Shown here: one piece after another, positions 18,388 through 27,842 of the stretch
Position numbering within the stretch: position 1 is the first letter of the stretch
Layout: every line of letters starts with the position of its first letter
Program-made: the position numbers and the translations under genes
NCBI RefSeq assembly: GCF_037478005.1
Contig: NZ_CP144164.1
Location: forward strand, 2,914,001-2,978,000
DNA length: 64,000 nt
Direction: 5' to 3'
DNA from: Alteromonas sp. M12
GTDB lineage: Bacteria > Pseudomonadota > Gammaproteobacteria > Enterobacterales > Alteromonadaceae
Notes under the pieces: generated by a model
What the model was told of the DNA's origin: nothing
Databases searched by the model: none
The model's input: only the letters and a program-made list of their open reading frames with translations

Positions 18388-20079
18388 ATGTTAATTCACT
18401 TATCTGTACAAAATTTAGCAGTCGTAAAGTCATTAGACGTCGATTTTAAGCAAGGACTTAGCGTTATTACCGGTGAAACCGGGGCTGGTAAGTCTATTGC
18501 TATTGATGCCCTTGGGTTATGTTTAGGTAATCGTGCCGATGCTGGTATGGTGCGACCTAGTTGCGACAAAGCGGATGTTTGTGCAACCTTTGATATAACA
18601 AATCTTCCAAAAGTTAAATCTTGGCTAAATGAGAATGACTTAAGTGAGCAAGAAACATCGGAAAACGAACATCAAGAGCTAATGATTCGGCGCGTAGTTT
18701 CCTCTGAAGGCCGTTCAAAAGCCTATGTAAATGGTTATCCCGTTCCGGCACAACAACTCAGAAGTTTAGGCTTACAATTAATTAGCATTCATGGTCAACA
18801 TGCCCATCAATTATTGCTTAAATCTGAAATTCAGAAGCAATTGGTCGATAATTTTGCAGAACATGGCAATTTAGTCAGTGACGTTAAGCAGCAATATGAA
18901 TTACTTAACACTGCTCAGAAGCAAATGGCCGTGCTATTGGCTGGTACGCAAAAACGTTCAGATCGTCGAAATTTACTGCAATATCAAGTGCAAGAATTAG
19001 ACGAATTCAATATCGCTGAAAATGAATTTATTGAACTGGAATTAGAGCATAAAAAATTAAGTAACAGCCAAGCTTTGTTAGAACAATCACAGAAGAGCTT
19101 TTATCAACTATATGATGCTGATGAAGGCAGCGCTTTAAATGCAGTGCAAAGTAGTATTGATATGCTCGGAGAATTGCAAGAGCATGATCCTGAATTAGCG
19201 CCTATCGTTACCATATTAAACGAAGCACTCATTAATATTGATGAAGCCTCTAGCCAATTGCGCGCCTATACTGACCGCTTAGAAATTGATCCCATGAGGA
19301 TGCAACAAATTGAACAACGTTACTCTCAAGCGTTAGATTTGGCTAGAAAGCACGGTGTGCGTCCTGAAGGACTGTTTGAGCATCATCAACAATTGTCTAC
19401 TGAGTTAGCCGAATTAGATAATCAAGACGAGTCTCTGGAGGAATTACAGGGCAAACTCACGGTATTACAACAAAATTATATCAGTGCAGCAGAAAAACTA
19501 AGCGCCAGTAGAAGCAAGGCAGGCAATAAATTAGCAAAATTGGTCGAACAACATATTCAAGAGATGAATATGTCGCAGGCAAAATTTTCTGTGTGCGTAG
19601 AATTTGATGCCGAACTTGCTCCCTCCCCCTCAGGTTTAGACAAAGTGAAGTTTTTAATTTCCACAAACTTAGGCATTAAAGCGGATACTTTAGAAAAAGT
19701 AGTCTCCGGTGGTGAACTTTCTAGAGTTGGTCTTGCCTTACAAGTGATTAGTGCCAAAGGTAACTTAATTCCAACTATGATTTTTGACGAAGTGGATACA
19801 GGTATCAGTGGACCCACGGCATCTGTAGTTGGAAAGTTATTGCGGAAACTCGGTCAAACAAGCCAAGTCATTTGTGTAACCCATTTACCGCAAGTAGCAG
19901 CAAGTGGTCATCAGCAAATGTTTGTGACTAAGTTTTCAGATAAAAAAACCACTGAAACACACATGATTTGTTTACAAGAAAATGAACGAATTGAGGAATT
20001 AGCTCGCCTACTAGCTGGGGACACTTTGACCAATTCAGCTATTGCTAATGCAAAAGAATTACTCAGCAGTTATCATTAG
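18388..20079 (+). CDS. recN: DNA repair protein RecN
   Basis: SMC-like ATPase acting in double-strand break repair; 563 residues from the start chosen here. The N-terminal Walker A is GETGAGKSIAIDALGL, then a RRVVSSEGRSKAYVNG segment, a long coiled coil (about 160-370), the ABC signature VVSGGELSRVGLAL, and Walker B TMIFDEVDTGISG near the C terminus. The frame opens at ATG 18364, but RecN proteins begin MLIHLSVQNLAVV, and the 18364 start lies inside the second LexA-like box. ATG 18388 is therefore preferred, although no clear ribosome site precedes it. Expected to be SOS-induced. bamE follows. Confidence 0.96.
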   Translation: MLIHLSVQNLAVVKSLDVDFKQGLSVITGETGAGKSIAIDALGLCLGNRADAGMVRPSCDKADVCATFDITNLPKVKSWLNENDLSEQETSENEHQELMIRRVVSSEGRSKAYVNGYPVPAQQLRSLGLQLISIHGQHAHQLLLKSEIQKQLVDNFAEHGNLVSDVKQQYELLNTAQKQMAVLLAGTQKRSDRRNLLQYQVQELDEFNIAENEFIELELEHKKLSNSQALLEQSQKSFYQLYDADEGSALNAVQSSIDMLGELQEHDPELAPIVTILNEALINIDEASSQLRAYTDRLEIDPMRMQQIEQRYSQALDLARKHGVRPEGLFEHHQQLSTELAELDNQDESLEELQGKLTVLQQNYISAAEKLSASRSKAGNKLAKLVEQHIQEMNMSQAKFSVCVEFDAELAPSPSGLDKVKFLISTNLGIKADTLEKVVSGGELSRVGLALQVISAKGNLIPTMIFDEVDTGISGPTASVVGKLLRKLGQTSQVICVTHLPQVAASGHQQMFVTKFSDKKTTETHMICLQENERIEELARLLAGDTLTNSAIANAKELLSSYH

Positions 20080-20191
20080 TCTCGATTAATTATTGATTGC
20101 AGACCTAATGCTGAGTTAGCATGCGTGTCCAGAAATAAGCTGGCTCATTGGGCTAAGCTAGATTAATTATTTAACTTAAATGAAAGAATGA

Positions 20192-20548
20192 ATGAAGTAT
20201 AAAAGTATAATAGCGGCTGTTGTAACAACATTATTTTTGTCTGGCTGCACAGATTGGATATACCGTATTGACGTTCCCCAAGGGAATTTCCTACAGGAAA
20301 AAAGCGTTAAACAACTGCGCGTTGAAATGACCAAAGAACAGGTTATTTATGTACTAGGACGTCCAGTAGTTCAGGATTCTTTCGACCACGATACTTGGTA
20401 TTACATATACGAGATGAAGCGCGGTATGAGCAAGCGAGGTGAAGACTTTCGCAAAGAATTAATCATTCATTTTGAAGATGAAAAAGTGGCTAGCGTAACT
20501 GGTGACTTTGAGCTTTCCGAAGATTTTAATACACCGCTAGATCAATAG
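20192..20548 (+). CDS. bamE: Outer membrane assembly lipoprotein BamE (SmpA)
   Basis: Small periplasm-facing outer-membrane lipoprotein of the BAM complex that folds beta-barrel proteins. It has 118 residues: signal peptide and lipobox LFLSGC with lipidated Cys19, then the BamE core KSVKQLRVEMTKEQVIYVLGRPVVQDSFDHDTWYYIYEMKRG. Gene order recN-bamE is the same as in E. coli. An imperfect hairpin (20571-20608) follows and could end the transcript. Confidence 0.95.
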   Translation: MKYKSIIAAVVTTLFLSGCTDWIYRIDVPQGNFLQEKSVKQLRVEMTKEQVIYVLGRPVVQDSFDHDTWYYIYEMKRGMSKRGEDFRKELIIHFEDEKVASVTGDFELSEDFNTPLDQ

Positions 20549-20825
20549 TTCTTCTCTAATTTATCGAATCTTTTCCCCGCCTGACATATTTAATGGAAGG
20601 TGGGAAAATCGATGATTTCTGCCATCACTGTGCTGCAATCTAATTGTTAGTTAACCTATCTTATTGATAATTCATAAAATCCCACCATTACCCTAGCCCA
20701 AAACGCGATTAACGGGTTAAAACGGTGCTTCGCGATTTAAATCAACAAACCCCATCAAAATAAAGTTATTTGTGGCATAATCCTGCGCAAAATTTATATG
20801 TCTTTAATCTATAGGAATTGCCAAC

Positions 20826-22415
20826 GTGTTAGCTACTGCCAATATCACCATCCAATTTGGTGCCAAGCCTCTTTTTGAAAATGTGTCCGTCAAATTTGGA
20901 GAGGGAAATCGTTACGGTCTTATCGGAGCTAACGGTTGCGGTAAATCCACGTTCATGAAAATTCTAGGTAATGATTTAGAGCCATCTTCAGGTAACGTTA
21001 CAAAAGATCCTAATGAAAGAATTGGTAAGCTTAAACAAGATCAATTCGCCTTTGAAAAATATTCAGTAATCGATACTGTTATTATGGGCCATGAAGAGCT
21101 GTGGAAAGTCAAAGAAGAACGAGATGCGATTTATGCTAATCCGGAAATGACAGAAGAAGATGGTATCAGAGCAGCCGAACTGGAATCTGAATTTGCCGAA
21201 ATGGATGGATACACTGCTGAGTCTCGCGCGGCTGAATTGCTTACCGGTGTGGGAATAGAAGAAGCTTTACATTACGGTCCAATGAGCGAAGTAGCACCAG
21301 GTTGGAAATTACGGGTGTTGTTAACCCAAGTTTTATTCGCAGACCCGGATATTATGCTGTTAGACGAACCCACCAACAACTTGGATATTGATACTATTCG
21401 TTGGTTGGAAGATACACTTAATTCACGTAACTGTACGATGATTATTATTTCTCACGATCGTCACTTCTTAAACAGTGTTTGCACCCATATGGCTGACCTC
21501 GATTATGGTGAGTTACGACTTTTCCCTGGCAACTATGATGAGTACATGACCGCTGCTACTCAATCCAGAGAACGTTTACTGTCTGACAACGCCAAGAAAA
21601 AAGCACAAATTGCAGAGCTAAAAACCTTTGTCAGTCGCTTCTCAGCTAATGCGTCAAAATCGAAGCAAGCTACATCTCGTGCCAAGCAAATAGACAAAAT
21701 CCAACTGGATGAAGTAAAACCTTCTAGTCGTCAAAATCCATTTATTCGTTTTGAACAAGATAAAAAGCTGCATCGATTAGCCCTAGAAGTAGAAGGTTTG
21801 AGTAAATCCTTTGAAACTCCCCTATTCTCTGATCTGGATTTAATGATCGAGGTCGGCGAAAGAGTTGCCATCATTGGTCCTAATGGTGCGGGTAAAACAA
21901 CCTTAATGCGTTGTTTATATGGAGACATTGCAGCCGACAGTGGGAATGTAAAATGGTCTGAAAACGCATCTATAGGCTATTACGCGCAAGACCACGCCCA
22001 TGACTTCGAAGAAGACAAAACTTTACTAGACTGGATGTATCAGTGGGGTAAAGAAGGCGATGATGAACAGGTTATTAGAGGAACACTAGGCAGACTATTG
22101 TTTTCTCAAAAAGAAATTGATAAATCAGTTAAAGTCATATCTGGTGGTGAGCAAGGTCGAATGATTTTCGGCAAGCTTATTTTGCAGAAAAATAACGTAT
22201 TACTAATGGACGAACCAACCAATCACTTAGATATGGAGTCCATAGAATCGTTAAACTTAGCCCTTGAAAACTACCCGGGCACACTGTTGTTTGTTAGCCA
22301 TGACCGTGAATTTGTATCTTCATTGGCAACCCGGATTTTAGAGATTACTGAAGATGGGATAATCGACTTCAAAGGCAACTACGAAGATTATCTAAGCAGT
22401 AAAAAGCTCGTTTAA
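20826..22415 (+). CDS. ybiT: ABC-F family ATPase YbiT
   Basis: Soluble ABC-F protein of 529 residues with two ATPase domains and no membrane part. ABC-F proteins act on ribosomes. Very close to E. coli YbiT along its length: [54 protein letters not shown], the interdomain linker with [22 protein letters not shown], the second Walker [15 protein letters not shown], and [16 protein letters not shown]. The start codon is GTG (20826). YbiT homologues begin at the same place ([12 protein letters not shown]), which supports it. It has its own upstream region of 277 bases with a CATAAT -10-like box near 20776. Confidence 0.95.
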   Translation: MLATANITIQFGAKPLFENVSVKFGEGNRYGLIGANGCGKSTFMKILGNDLEPSSGNVTKDPNERIGKLKQDQFAFEKYSVIDTVIMGHEELWKVKEERDAIYANPEMTEEDGIRAAELESEFAEMDGYTAESRAAELLTGVGIEEALHYGPMSEVAPGWKLRVLLTQVLFADPDIMLLDEPTNNLDIDTIRWLEDTLNSRNCTMIIISHDRHFLNSVCTHMADLDYGELRLFPGNYDEYMTAATQSRERLLSDNAKKKAQIAELKTFVSRFSANASKSKQATSRAKQIDKIQLDEVKPSSRQNPFIRFEQDKKLHRLALEVEGLSKSFETPLFSDLDLMIEVGERVAIIGPNGAGKTTLMRCLYGDIAADSGNVKWSENASIGYYAQDHAHDFEEDKTLLDWMYQWGKEGDDEQVIRGTLGRLLFSQKEIDKSVKVISGGEQGRMIFGKLILQKNNVLLMDEPTNHLDMESIESLNLALENYPGTLLFVSHDREFVSSLATRILEITEDGIIDFKGNYEDYLSSKKLV

Positions 22416-22451
22416 ACAAACTAACTTAAATAACCTGTGGGCGGTATCAGT

Positions 22452-22943
22452 ATGCAAAATAAAGCTAAAAACATCGGCGTTTTTGTTGATGTGCAAAATG
22501 TTTACTACACCTGCCGACAGGCTTATCAAAAACAGTTTAATTATCGCCAGCTTTGGCAACAACTTTCAGAACACGGCAATATAGTTGTAGCCAACGCTTA
22601 TGCGATAGCCCGCCAAGATGACCAACAAATTAAATTCCAAGATGCCCTTCGGCATATTGGTTTTGAGGTTAAACTAAAACCCTTTATTCAACGCAGTGAT
22701 GGTACCGCCAAAGGTGATTGGGACGTCGGTATTACCGTTGATATGATCGACCAGTCAGCGCATTTAGACGAAGTTATTTTACTCAGTGGGGATGGCGATT
22801 TCGCGGTACTGATGGGCTACATTAAAACTAAGTTTGGCGTTTCTACACAGGTTTATAGCGTGCCTAAATTAACCGCCAAAACATTGAGTGATTGTGTCGA
22901 TGTGTATCATTCAATTGAGGCTAATTCTCCGTTACTCAAATAA
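22452..22943 (+). CDS. NYN-domain (LabA/DUF88-type) protein, putative RNase
   Basis: Cytoplasmic protein of 163 residues with the PIN-like NYN fold. The acidic residues expected for metal binding are in GVFVDVQNVYY, KGDWDVGITVDM and LLSGDGDFAVLMGYIK. Families of this type include nucleases, but the substrate of this one is not known. GTG at 22437 also opens the frame; ATG 22452 is preferred because the family starts a few residues before the first Asp. It lies 36 bases after ybiT and may be in the same transcript. yebG follows with its own LexA-controlled promoter. Confidence 0.85.
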   Translation: MQNKAKNIGVFVDVQNVYYTCRQAYQKQFNYRQLWQQLSEHGNIVVANAYAIARQDDQQIKFQDALRHIGFEVKLKPFIQRSDGTAKGDWDVGITVDMIDQSAHLDEVILLSGDGDFAVLMGYIKTKFGVSTQVYSVPKLTAKTLSDCVDVYHSIEANSPLLK

Positions 22944-22964
22944 ATAAACATCAATCACAATTAA

Positions 22965-22984
22965 TACTGTCCAAACATACAGTA
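22965..22984 (+). promoter_or_regulatory. LexA box before yebG
   Basis: tactgtccaaacatacagta: a full CTG-N10-CAG palindrome with TACTGT/ACAGTA arms, 56 bases before the yebG ATG. This is the canonical SOS operator of gammaproteobacteria. Confidence 0.88.
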
Positions 22985-23039
22985 GTTTGCTATATTTAAT
23001 TTCGACGGCACAAAACCTACTGAAATTTGAGGATATATT

Positions 23040-23330
23040 ATGGCGATTATTGTGAAATATGTTGTTGAGCGAAATGGAGAAGAGAAACTTGTGACTTCAG
23101 ACAAAAAAGCCGCTGACCAATATGACAAAATGCTTGATGTAGCGGATAACCTAAGTACCTACATTCAGGCTAAAGGTATTAAATTACCTAATGATGTATC
23201 TGAAGAGCTGACTATTTTACTGTCTAAAAACAAAGATGTGATTAGTAAGTTGTTTAAAGGTACAGATGCAGATTCAATTTTAGAGCAAGAAAAAGCAGAA
23301 GTGGTAAAAATGGATAAGAAGAAAGCCTAA
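23040..23330 (+). CDS. yebG: DNA damage-inducible protein YebG
   Basis: Small SOS protein of 96 residues whose biochemical role is unknown. The N-terminal half (VKYVVERNGEEKLVTSDKKAADQYDKMLDVADNLSTYI) aligns well with E. coli YebG (VKYVV.R.GEEK...KKEADAYDKMLD.AD), and the C-terminal part is Lys/Glu-rich. GAGGA lies 8 bases before the ATG. The consensus LexA box upstream confirms SOS control in this organism too. Confidence 0.92.
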   Translation: MAIIVKYVVERNGEEKLVTSDKKAADQYDKMLDVADNLSTYIQAKGIKLPNDVSEELTILLSKNKDVISKLFKGTDADSILEQEKAEVVKMDKKKA

Positions 23331-23635
23331 GCAATAATTTAACTTCTTATTTCAATACCAAGTATTGAGCAACTGTGCACGATTTAGCGAAGCCCTTCTT
23401 GCTTTTTAGTTACACTGATTAAATCGGATAATAGGCCTTTGGTAAAATATCAAAGGCACTCTTTTACTCAGTTGGTAATACTTAATTAAACATACTCAGC
23501 TAAAAACTCTCAGCCCAAAAATAGTAATTGAAGTGACGGCGACCAAACGCAACGATGACAGCAAATCCAATCGACTTAGAACGCCAAAATAACGACTGAA
23601 TATTGTGGTTTGCAGCATGCAATTACAAATTGGTT
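23331..23635. other. 305-base gap between convergent genes
   Basis: No gene seen. It holds one hairpin, GCCTTTG (23435-23441) with CAAAGGC (23451-23457), 9-base loop, without a T run. This could be a weak terminator for yebG. Confidence 0.45.
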
Positions 23636-24829
23636 TTATTCCTGATCAATCGTTGCTTTAACACTATCAATAAACTCCAAACGTTTCTGATATAGATTAG
23701 CATCAGTGGCAGTTGGCCAATTGCCATTAAAGGCAATCACTAGGTCTCTATTGGGATCAATAAATATTGTTTGACCAAATATACCTCGAGCAGTATAACT
23801 GCCATCTTCAAACGTCCACCATTGATAGCCATAACCTCTTTTCGATGTTGGAGAAGTTTCTACTCGTTTAGTCGTCGCTTTGCTTACCCAATCTTGTGGG
23901 AATACGGACTCTCCATGTATGTGACCCGCCTCTAACATAAATAAACCGTAACGCGCAAAATCACGCAGGCTTGCTTGAATGCAACAACCGGATATTTCAT
24001 TGCCATCAGGACCTAAAATCCAAGTTGCTTTGTCAGCCATACCAAAAGGTTGCCAAATTTTCTCCGTTAAATAATCGGCAGGTGTTTGGCCTGTGGCTTG
24101 TTCAACCAAAATGCCAATTAGATTTGTCTCGCCACTGGAATAATGCCAAGTTTCGCCAGGTGGATTGGCTCTTGATAATCTGCGCATATAGCTAACGATT
24201 GTCGGCAAACCATCTACGGCTTTGTGACTGTTAAACAAAGCAACGTCTGAATTTGGATCAGAATAATCCTCATTCCATGCCACTCCTGATGTCATGGTAA
24301 GCAATTGTTCAATGCTCACATTATCGTAAACTGACCCTTTTAAGCCCAAAATGTAATCTGAAACATTATCGTTAAGACTGCTTATATGACCTTCTTTTAA
24401 AGCAATACCGACTAGACTTGAAGTGAATGATTTAGCCACTGAAAAACTCGTCCAACGTCCTTGTTGTGAATGTCCAAGTGCGTATTTTTCAAACCTAATT
24501 TTGCCTTTATGCAGGATTAAGCCACCAGCCAAACGCTGCTCGTCAAAAAACCTATCAATATCTTCATTAACAACGAGTGCCTCGCCTTTAGGCAACACCC
24601 TAATATTATCTGCTGGTGTAATTTCCCGGGACTTCACCAGAAATGGAGCCTGATCCAACACTTTAAAACCAGCATCTCGCTGACTTGTTTTCCAAAAAAG
24701 AATGTCAGTATTTTTAGGTGGGTCAAGTAGCAAGGCGCGCCAAGCTGGTCCGATCCACCAGCCGCCGATGATAGCAATGCTTAAAATTACTAAGAATGTA
24801 CTAAATATCCATTTTATTGCAGTTTTCAT
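23636..24829 (-). CDS. Serine hydrolase, class C beta-lactamase family
   Basis: Membrane-anchored or exported penicillin-binding-like serine hydrolase (397 residues). An N-terminal membrane segment (about 7-27) is followed by the beta-lactamase domain: nucleophile motif SVAKSF (S-x-x-K, about residue 130), YSSGETN (Y-x-x/N motif), and a late ARGIFGQTIFIDPNRDL in place of the KTG box. Relatives include esterases, peptidases and 6-aminohexanoate-dimer hydrolase-like proteins. True beta-lactamase activity is unlikely to be safely inferred. GAAGGA precedes the ATG. The cyclase-family gene is 51 bases upstream on the same strand and may share its transcript. Confidence 0.88.
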   Translation of the reverse strand: MKTAIKWIFSTFLVILSIAIIGGWWIGPAWRALLLDPPKNTDILFWKTSQRDAGFKVLDQAPFLVKSREITPADNIRVLPKGEALVVNEDIDRFFDEQRLAGGLILHKGKIRFEKYALGHSQQGRWTSFSVAKSFTSSLVGIALKEGHISSLNDNVSDYILGLKGSVYDNVSIEQLLTMTSGVAWNEDYSDPNSDVALFNSHKAVDGLPTIVSYMRRLSRANPPGETWHYSSGETNLIGILVEQATGQTPADYLTEKIWQPFGMADKATWILGPDGNEISGCCIQASLRDFARYGLFMLEAGHIHGESVFPQDWVSKATTKRVETSPTSKRGYGYQWWTFEDGSYTARGIFGQTIFIDPNRDLVIAFNGNWPTATDANLYQKRLEFIDSVKATIDQE

Positions 24830-24880
24830 ACTCGTCCTTCATTGTCTTACAAGACATTGCTTATGGTGAGATCTTTCGGT

Positions 24881-25549
24881 TTAGTTTTTTTGTTCTGTTA
24901 ATTGTGCAAATGTGCGCACCGGAAAGGTACCAAAACCTTTGATTTTTACCGGCACCGCATAAAAATAAAACCCTTTATCTGGTAGCGATTGTAAATTGCA
25001 CATGTGTTCAACAATTAAAATATCAGCCCCCAATAATGTGCTATGTACTGGTCTTGCACCACCGCGAGTATCATCGATGTTATGGCTATCTATACCCACT
25101 AATGATACGCCTTTGCTTTTCAAATACGTGGCTGCACTTTCTGTTAGGTAAGGATGATGTTCATAATACAAATCAGTATTCCAGTGACGTGACCAGTTGG
25201 TTTCGATAAGCACAGCTTTGTCAGTTAGCTCCAAATTAAAAAAATAGCTGTCATCAATTGCTAGGATAGCGTCCGGAATCGTTATTTTAACCCCATCAAG
25301 ATGGGCTACTGATTCAAGTGGAAGTTCAGAAAGATCATTGCCATCAACATAGCGATGAAATGGGGAATCGATATAAGTACCAGTATTGGAGCACATTTCA
25401 ATTTTACCAATTTGAAATGAAGTCCCTTCTTCATAGTGCGATTTTGATGCTTCTCGGCTCAAGTAGTCGCAAATGATTGGAGCTGGTAGGCCTTTGTAGG
25501 TCACTAAGCCATCTTCCACTGTATGACTAAGGTCGATTAATTTACTCAT
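24881..25549 (-). CDS. Cyclase / kynurenine formamidase-like hydrolase
   Basis: Metal-dependent hydrolase of the cyclase family (222 residues), which includes kynurenine formamidase and isatin hydrolase. Visible family parts are the N-terminal IDLSHTVEDGLVTYKG, the metal-binding NTGTYIDSPFHRY (the usual form is H/x-x-x-D-x-P-x-H), GIDSHNID and HSTLLGADILIVEHMCNL. The expected first His in TGTHID is Tyr here, which may change metal binding. The substrate is unknown; there is no kynureninase or tryptophan gene nearby to support kynurenine breakdown. Confidence 0.85.
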   Translation of the reverse strand: MSKLIDLSHTVEDGLVTYKGLPAPIICDYLSREASKSHYEEGTSFQIGKIEMCSNTGTYIDSPFHRYVDGNDLSELPLESVAHLDGVKITIPDAILAIDDSYFFNLELTDKAVLIETNWSRHWNTDLYYEHHPYLTESAATYLKSKGVSLVGIDSHNIDDTRGGARPVHSTLLGADILIVEHMCNLQSLPDKGFYFYAVPVKIKGFGTFPVRTFAQLTEQKN

Positions 25550-25647
25550 TTATCGTCAATTCCATTTATTACACTGTTACGTGATTTAAACCTGTAATAT
25601 TTTAAATAATATGCACTTTTTGCAACTAAATTAAAAGCAATCAGGTA

Positions 25648-25679
25648 TAAAAAAGCCAGTTGGATTAGCAACTGGCTTT
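25648..25679 (-). terminator. Intrinsic terminator after DAHP synthase
   Basis: Perfect 11-bp stem: AAAGCCAGTTG (25652-25662) with 25669-25679, 6-base loop, followed on the minus strand by a T run (A at 25648-25654). It lies 35 bases past the stop. Confidence 0.9.
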
Positions 25680-25713
25680 AAATGTGAAACAAGAATGAGA
25701 TCAAGCTATAGCG

Positions 25714-27060
25714 TTATTTTCCGCTTTTTAAATGATCCGCTACTAAAAATGCCATTTCCAGTACTTGATCGGCATTCAAACGCGGATCACATTGGGTTTT
25801 ATAAGCCTGGGCAAGATCGTCATCACTGATTTGATACGCGCCACCAGTACATTCCGTCACATGCTGGCCAGTCATTTCTAAATGAATACCACCTGGATGT
25901 GTACCTTCAGCACGGTGAGCAGCAAAGAACTGCTGAATTTCGCTTAAGATGTCATCAAAGTTTCTAGTTTTATAACCACTAGATGCTTTTTTGGTATTGC
26001 CATGCATTGGATCTGAACTCCACACGACTTTTCGTCCTTCCGCTTTTACTCGGCGCAGTAATTTTGGCAAATTTTGCTCAAGCTTATCTGCCCCCATGCG
26101 CGTAATGAACGTCAAACGACCAGCGCTATTATCTGGGTTCAAGGTGTCGATTAATCTCATCAATTCATCTTCTTGAATTGTTGGACCAATTTTAACCCCA
26201 ATAGGATTATGTATGCCGCGGAAGAACTCAATATGGGCGTGATCCAATTGACGGGTACGCTCACCAATCCACACCATGTGTGCAGAGCAGTTGTAAGGTT
26301 TACCTGTCAATGTATCAATGCGGGTTAACGCTTGTTCGTAATTTAGTAGCAAGGCTTCATGGGAAGTAAATAAATTAGTTTCATGCAAAGTTGCGTTATT
26401 CACATGATTAATACCAATCACATCCATAAATTCCAATGCATCTTGCAAGCGGTTGGTGACGTCTTGATAACGATCACGTAACGGATTGTTCTCAAGAAAG
26501 GTCATATTCCAACGATTCACCTGATGCAAATCCGCTAAACCACCTTGGGCAAATGCGCGCAATAAGTTTAAGGTTGAAGCGCCTCTATGGTATGCCTCTA
26601 ACATCCGATTAGGATCAGGCATTCTAGACTGCTCAGTAAATTCAAAGCTATTGATGATATCACCACGATAACTCGGTAAAGAAACACCATTAATCGTTTC
26701 TAAATCAGAGGAGCGTGGCTTTGCATACTGCCCTGCCATTCTCGCAACTTTTGTTACTGGGCATTTTCCAGCAAAGGTTAAAACAATTGCCATTTGCAGA
26801 ATAACTTTAAAGGTATCTCTTATTTTAGGCGCATTAAATTCGTCGAAAGATTCCGCACAATCACCACCCTGTAGTAAGAAACCTTTGCCTTCGGCTACAT
26901 CACCAAGTTGTTTGTATAGTTGCCTTGTTTCTTCAGCAAAAACCAGCGGAGGATAACTATGAAGTTTGCTCTCTACTTCTTTTAATAAAGCTTGATCTTG
27001 ATAAGTAGGTTGTTGCTGGATAGGTTTAGATCTCCAGCTATCCGGTTGCCATTGGCTCAC
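25714..27060 (-). CDS. Class II 3-deoxy-7-phosphoheptulonate synthase
   Basis: Type II DAHP synthase (448 residues), first step of the shikimate pathway from phosphoenolpyruvate and erythrose 4-phosphate. Family marks are the N-terminal [31 protein letters not shown] (with the metal Cys), [53 protein letters not shown] and [18 protein letters not shown] at 27066 is also possible, but AAGGA directly abuts it. The same AAGGA is 6 bases before GTG 27060, so GTG is preferred. A terminator-type hairpin lies between any promoter and the start, which suggests transcriptional attenuation. Confidence 0.95.
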   Translation of the reverse strand: MSQWQPDSWRSKPIQQQPTYQDQALLKEVESKLHSYPPLVFAEETRQLYKQLGDVAEGKGFLLQGGDCAESFDEFNAPKIRDTFKVILQMAIVLTFAGKCPVTKVARMAGQYAKPRSSDLETINGVSLPSYRGDIINSFEFTEQSRMPDPNRMLEAYHRGASTLNLLRAFAQGGLADLHQVNRWNMTFLENNPLRDRYQDVTNRLQDALEFMDVIGINHVNNATLHETNLFTSHEALLLNYEQALTRIDTLTGKPYNCSAHMVWIGERTRQLDHAHIEFFRGIHNPIGVKIGPTIQEDELMRLIDTLNPDNSAGRLTFITRMGADKLEQNLPKLLRRVKAEGRKVVWSSDPMHGNTKKASSGYKTRNFDDILSEIQQFFAAHRAEGTHPGGIHLEMTGQHVTECTGGAYQISDDDLAQAYKTQCDPRLNADQVLEMAFLVADHLKSGK

Positions 27061-27081
27061 ACGCATTCCTTAAATACAGTC

Positions 27082-27104
27082 AAAAAAAGCAGGCTATACC
27101 TGCT
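27082..27104 (-). terminator. Leader terminator (possible attenuator) of DAHP synthase
   Basis: On the minus strand: AGCAGG, loop TATAG, CCTGCT, then a run of seven T, ending 22 bases before the GTG start. No promoter can fit between it and the gene, so transcripts must pass it. No leader peptide rich in aromatic residues was found. It could also end the upstream phosphatase transcript. Confidence 0.65.
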
Positions 27105-27258
27105 AAATAAAAATTACGGGGAAATTACCCTAAAACGCCTTTATAGTACAATGTCAATACGCGCTAATCTATTCAACTATGGACTATAACATCGATTTAA
27201 ATTGTCATAGACAATATAGACAATGAGATGGGAATAAATTCAAACGTACTTACGATTG

Positions 27259-27744
27259 TTAATCATCTAGAACAATCAGAGCAGATATATGCTCGATAAG
27301 ACCATCAGCTGATGCCTCGATTAAATCAAGAACATACTCAAAGCCTTTCTTACCGCCATAATAAGGATCTGGGATTTCCTGTTCCTCTAACCCAGAAAAA
27401 GACATAAACAACTTTATTTTATCTTGATACTCTTCTGGGCATTCACTTTGCAAACCACGAAGATTCATTTCATCCATGGCGATCAGAATATCGAAGTCAC
27501 TAAAATCTTGTTTGGTGATTTTGCGACAATTTATCCCTGAAAAATCATAACCTCGGGCTTCCCCCACGGCAACAGAACGCTCATCGGGTTCCGCGCCAGT
27601 ATGATATCCTTGGGTTCCCGCTGAATCTATTTTCAACAGCAAACCTTTTTCATGGGCTTTTTTCCTAAATACTGCTTCTGCGCTAGGAGAACGACAAATA
27701 TTGCCCAAACATACAAACAATACAGAGCGAATTGTTACAGCCAT
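27259..27744 (-). CDS. Low molecular weight protein-tyrosine phosphatase
   Basis: Cytoplasmic LMW phosphatase (161 residues). The P-loop CLGNICRSPSAEAVF near the N terminus has the Cys-x5-Arg active site, and DPYYGGKKGFEYVLDLIE carries the general-acid Asp. No tyrosine kinase or capsule genes are nearby, so its target is unknown. It lies 198 bases upstream of the DAHP synthase start on the same strand and is divergent from pepE. Confidence 0.94.
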   Translation of the reverse strand: MAVTIRSVLFVCLGNICRSPSAEAVFRKKAHEKGLLLKIDSAGTQGYHTGAEPDERSVAVGEARGYDFSGINCRKITKQDFSDFDILIAMDEMNLRGLQSECPEEYQDKIKLFMSFSGLEEQEIPDPYYGGKKGFEYVLDLIEASADGLIEHISALIVLDD

Positions 27745-27842
27745 TCGAGTTGTTTCCTATTCCTGATTCTCTTATGCTTAAGAGTCTATTCTATCTAGCT
27801 AAAAAAGCGCGTCTAGCGTTAAATTCATTTCAAAGGAAAAAA

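Noticed and set aside
23636..24829. Antibiotic-resistance beta-lactamase
   Set aside because: Only the broad class C-like hydrolase motifs are present and the KTG box is not seen; most such proteins are esterases or peptidases.
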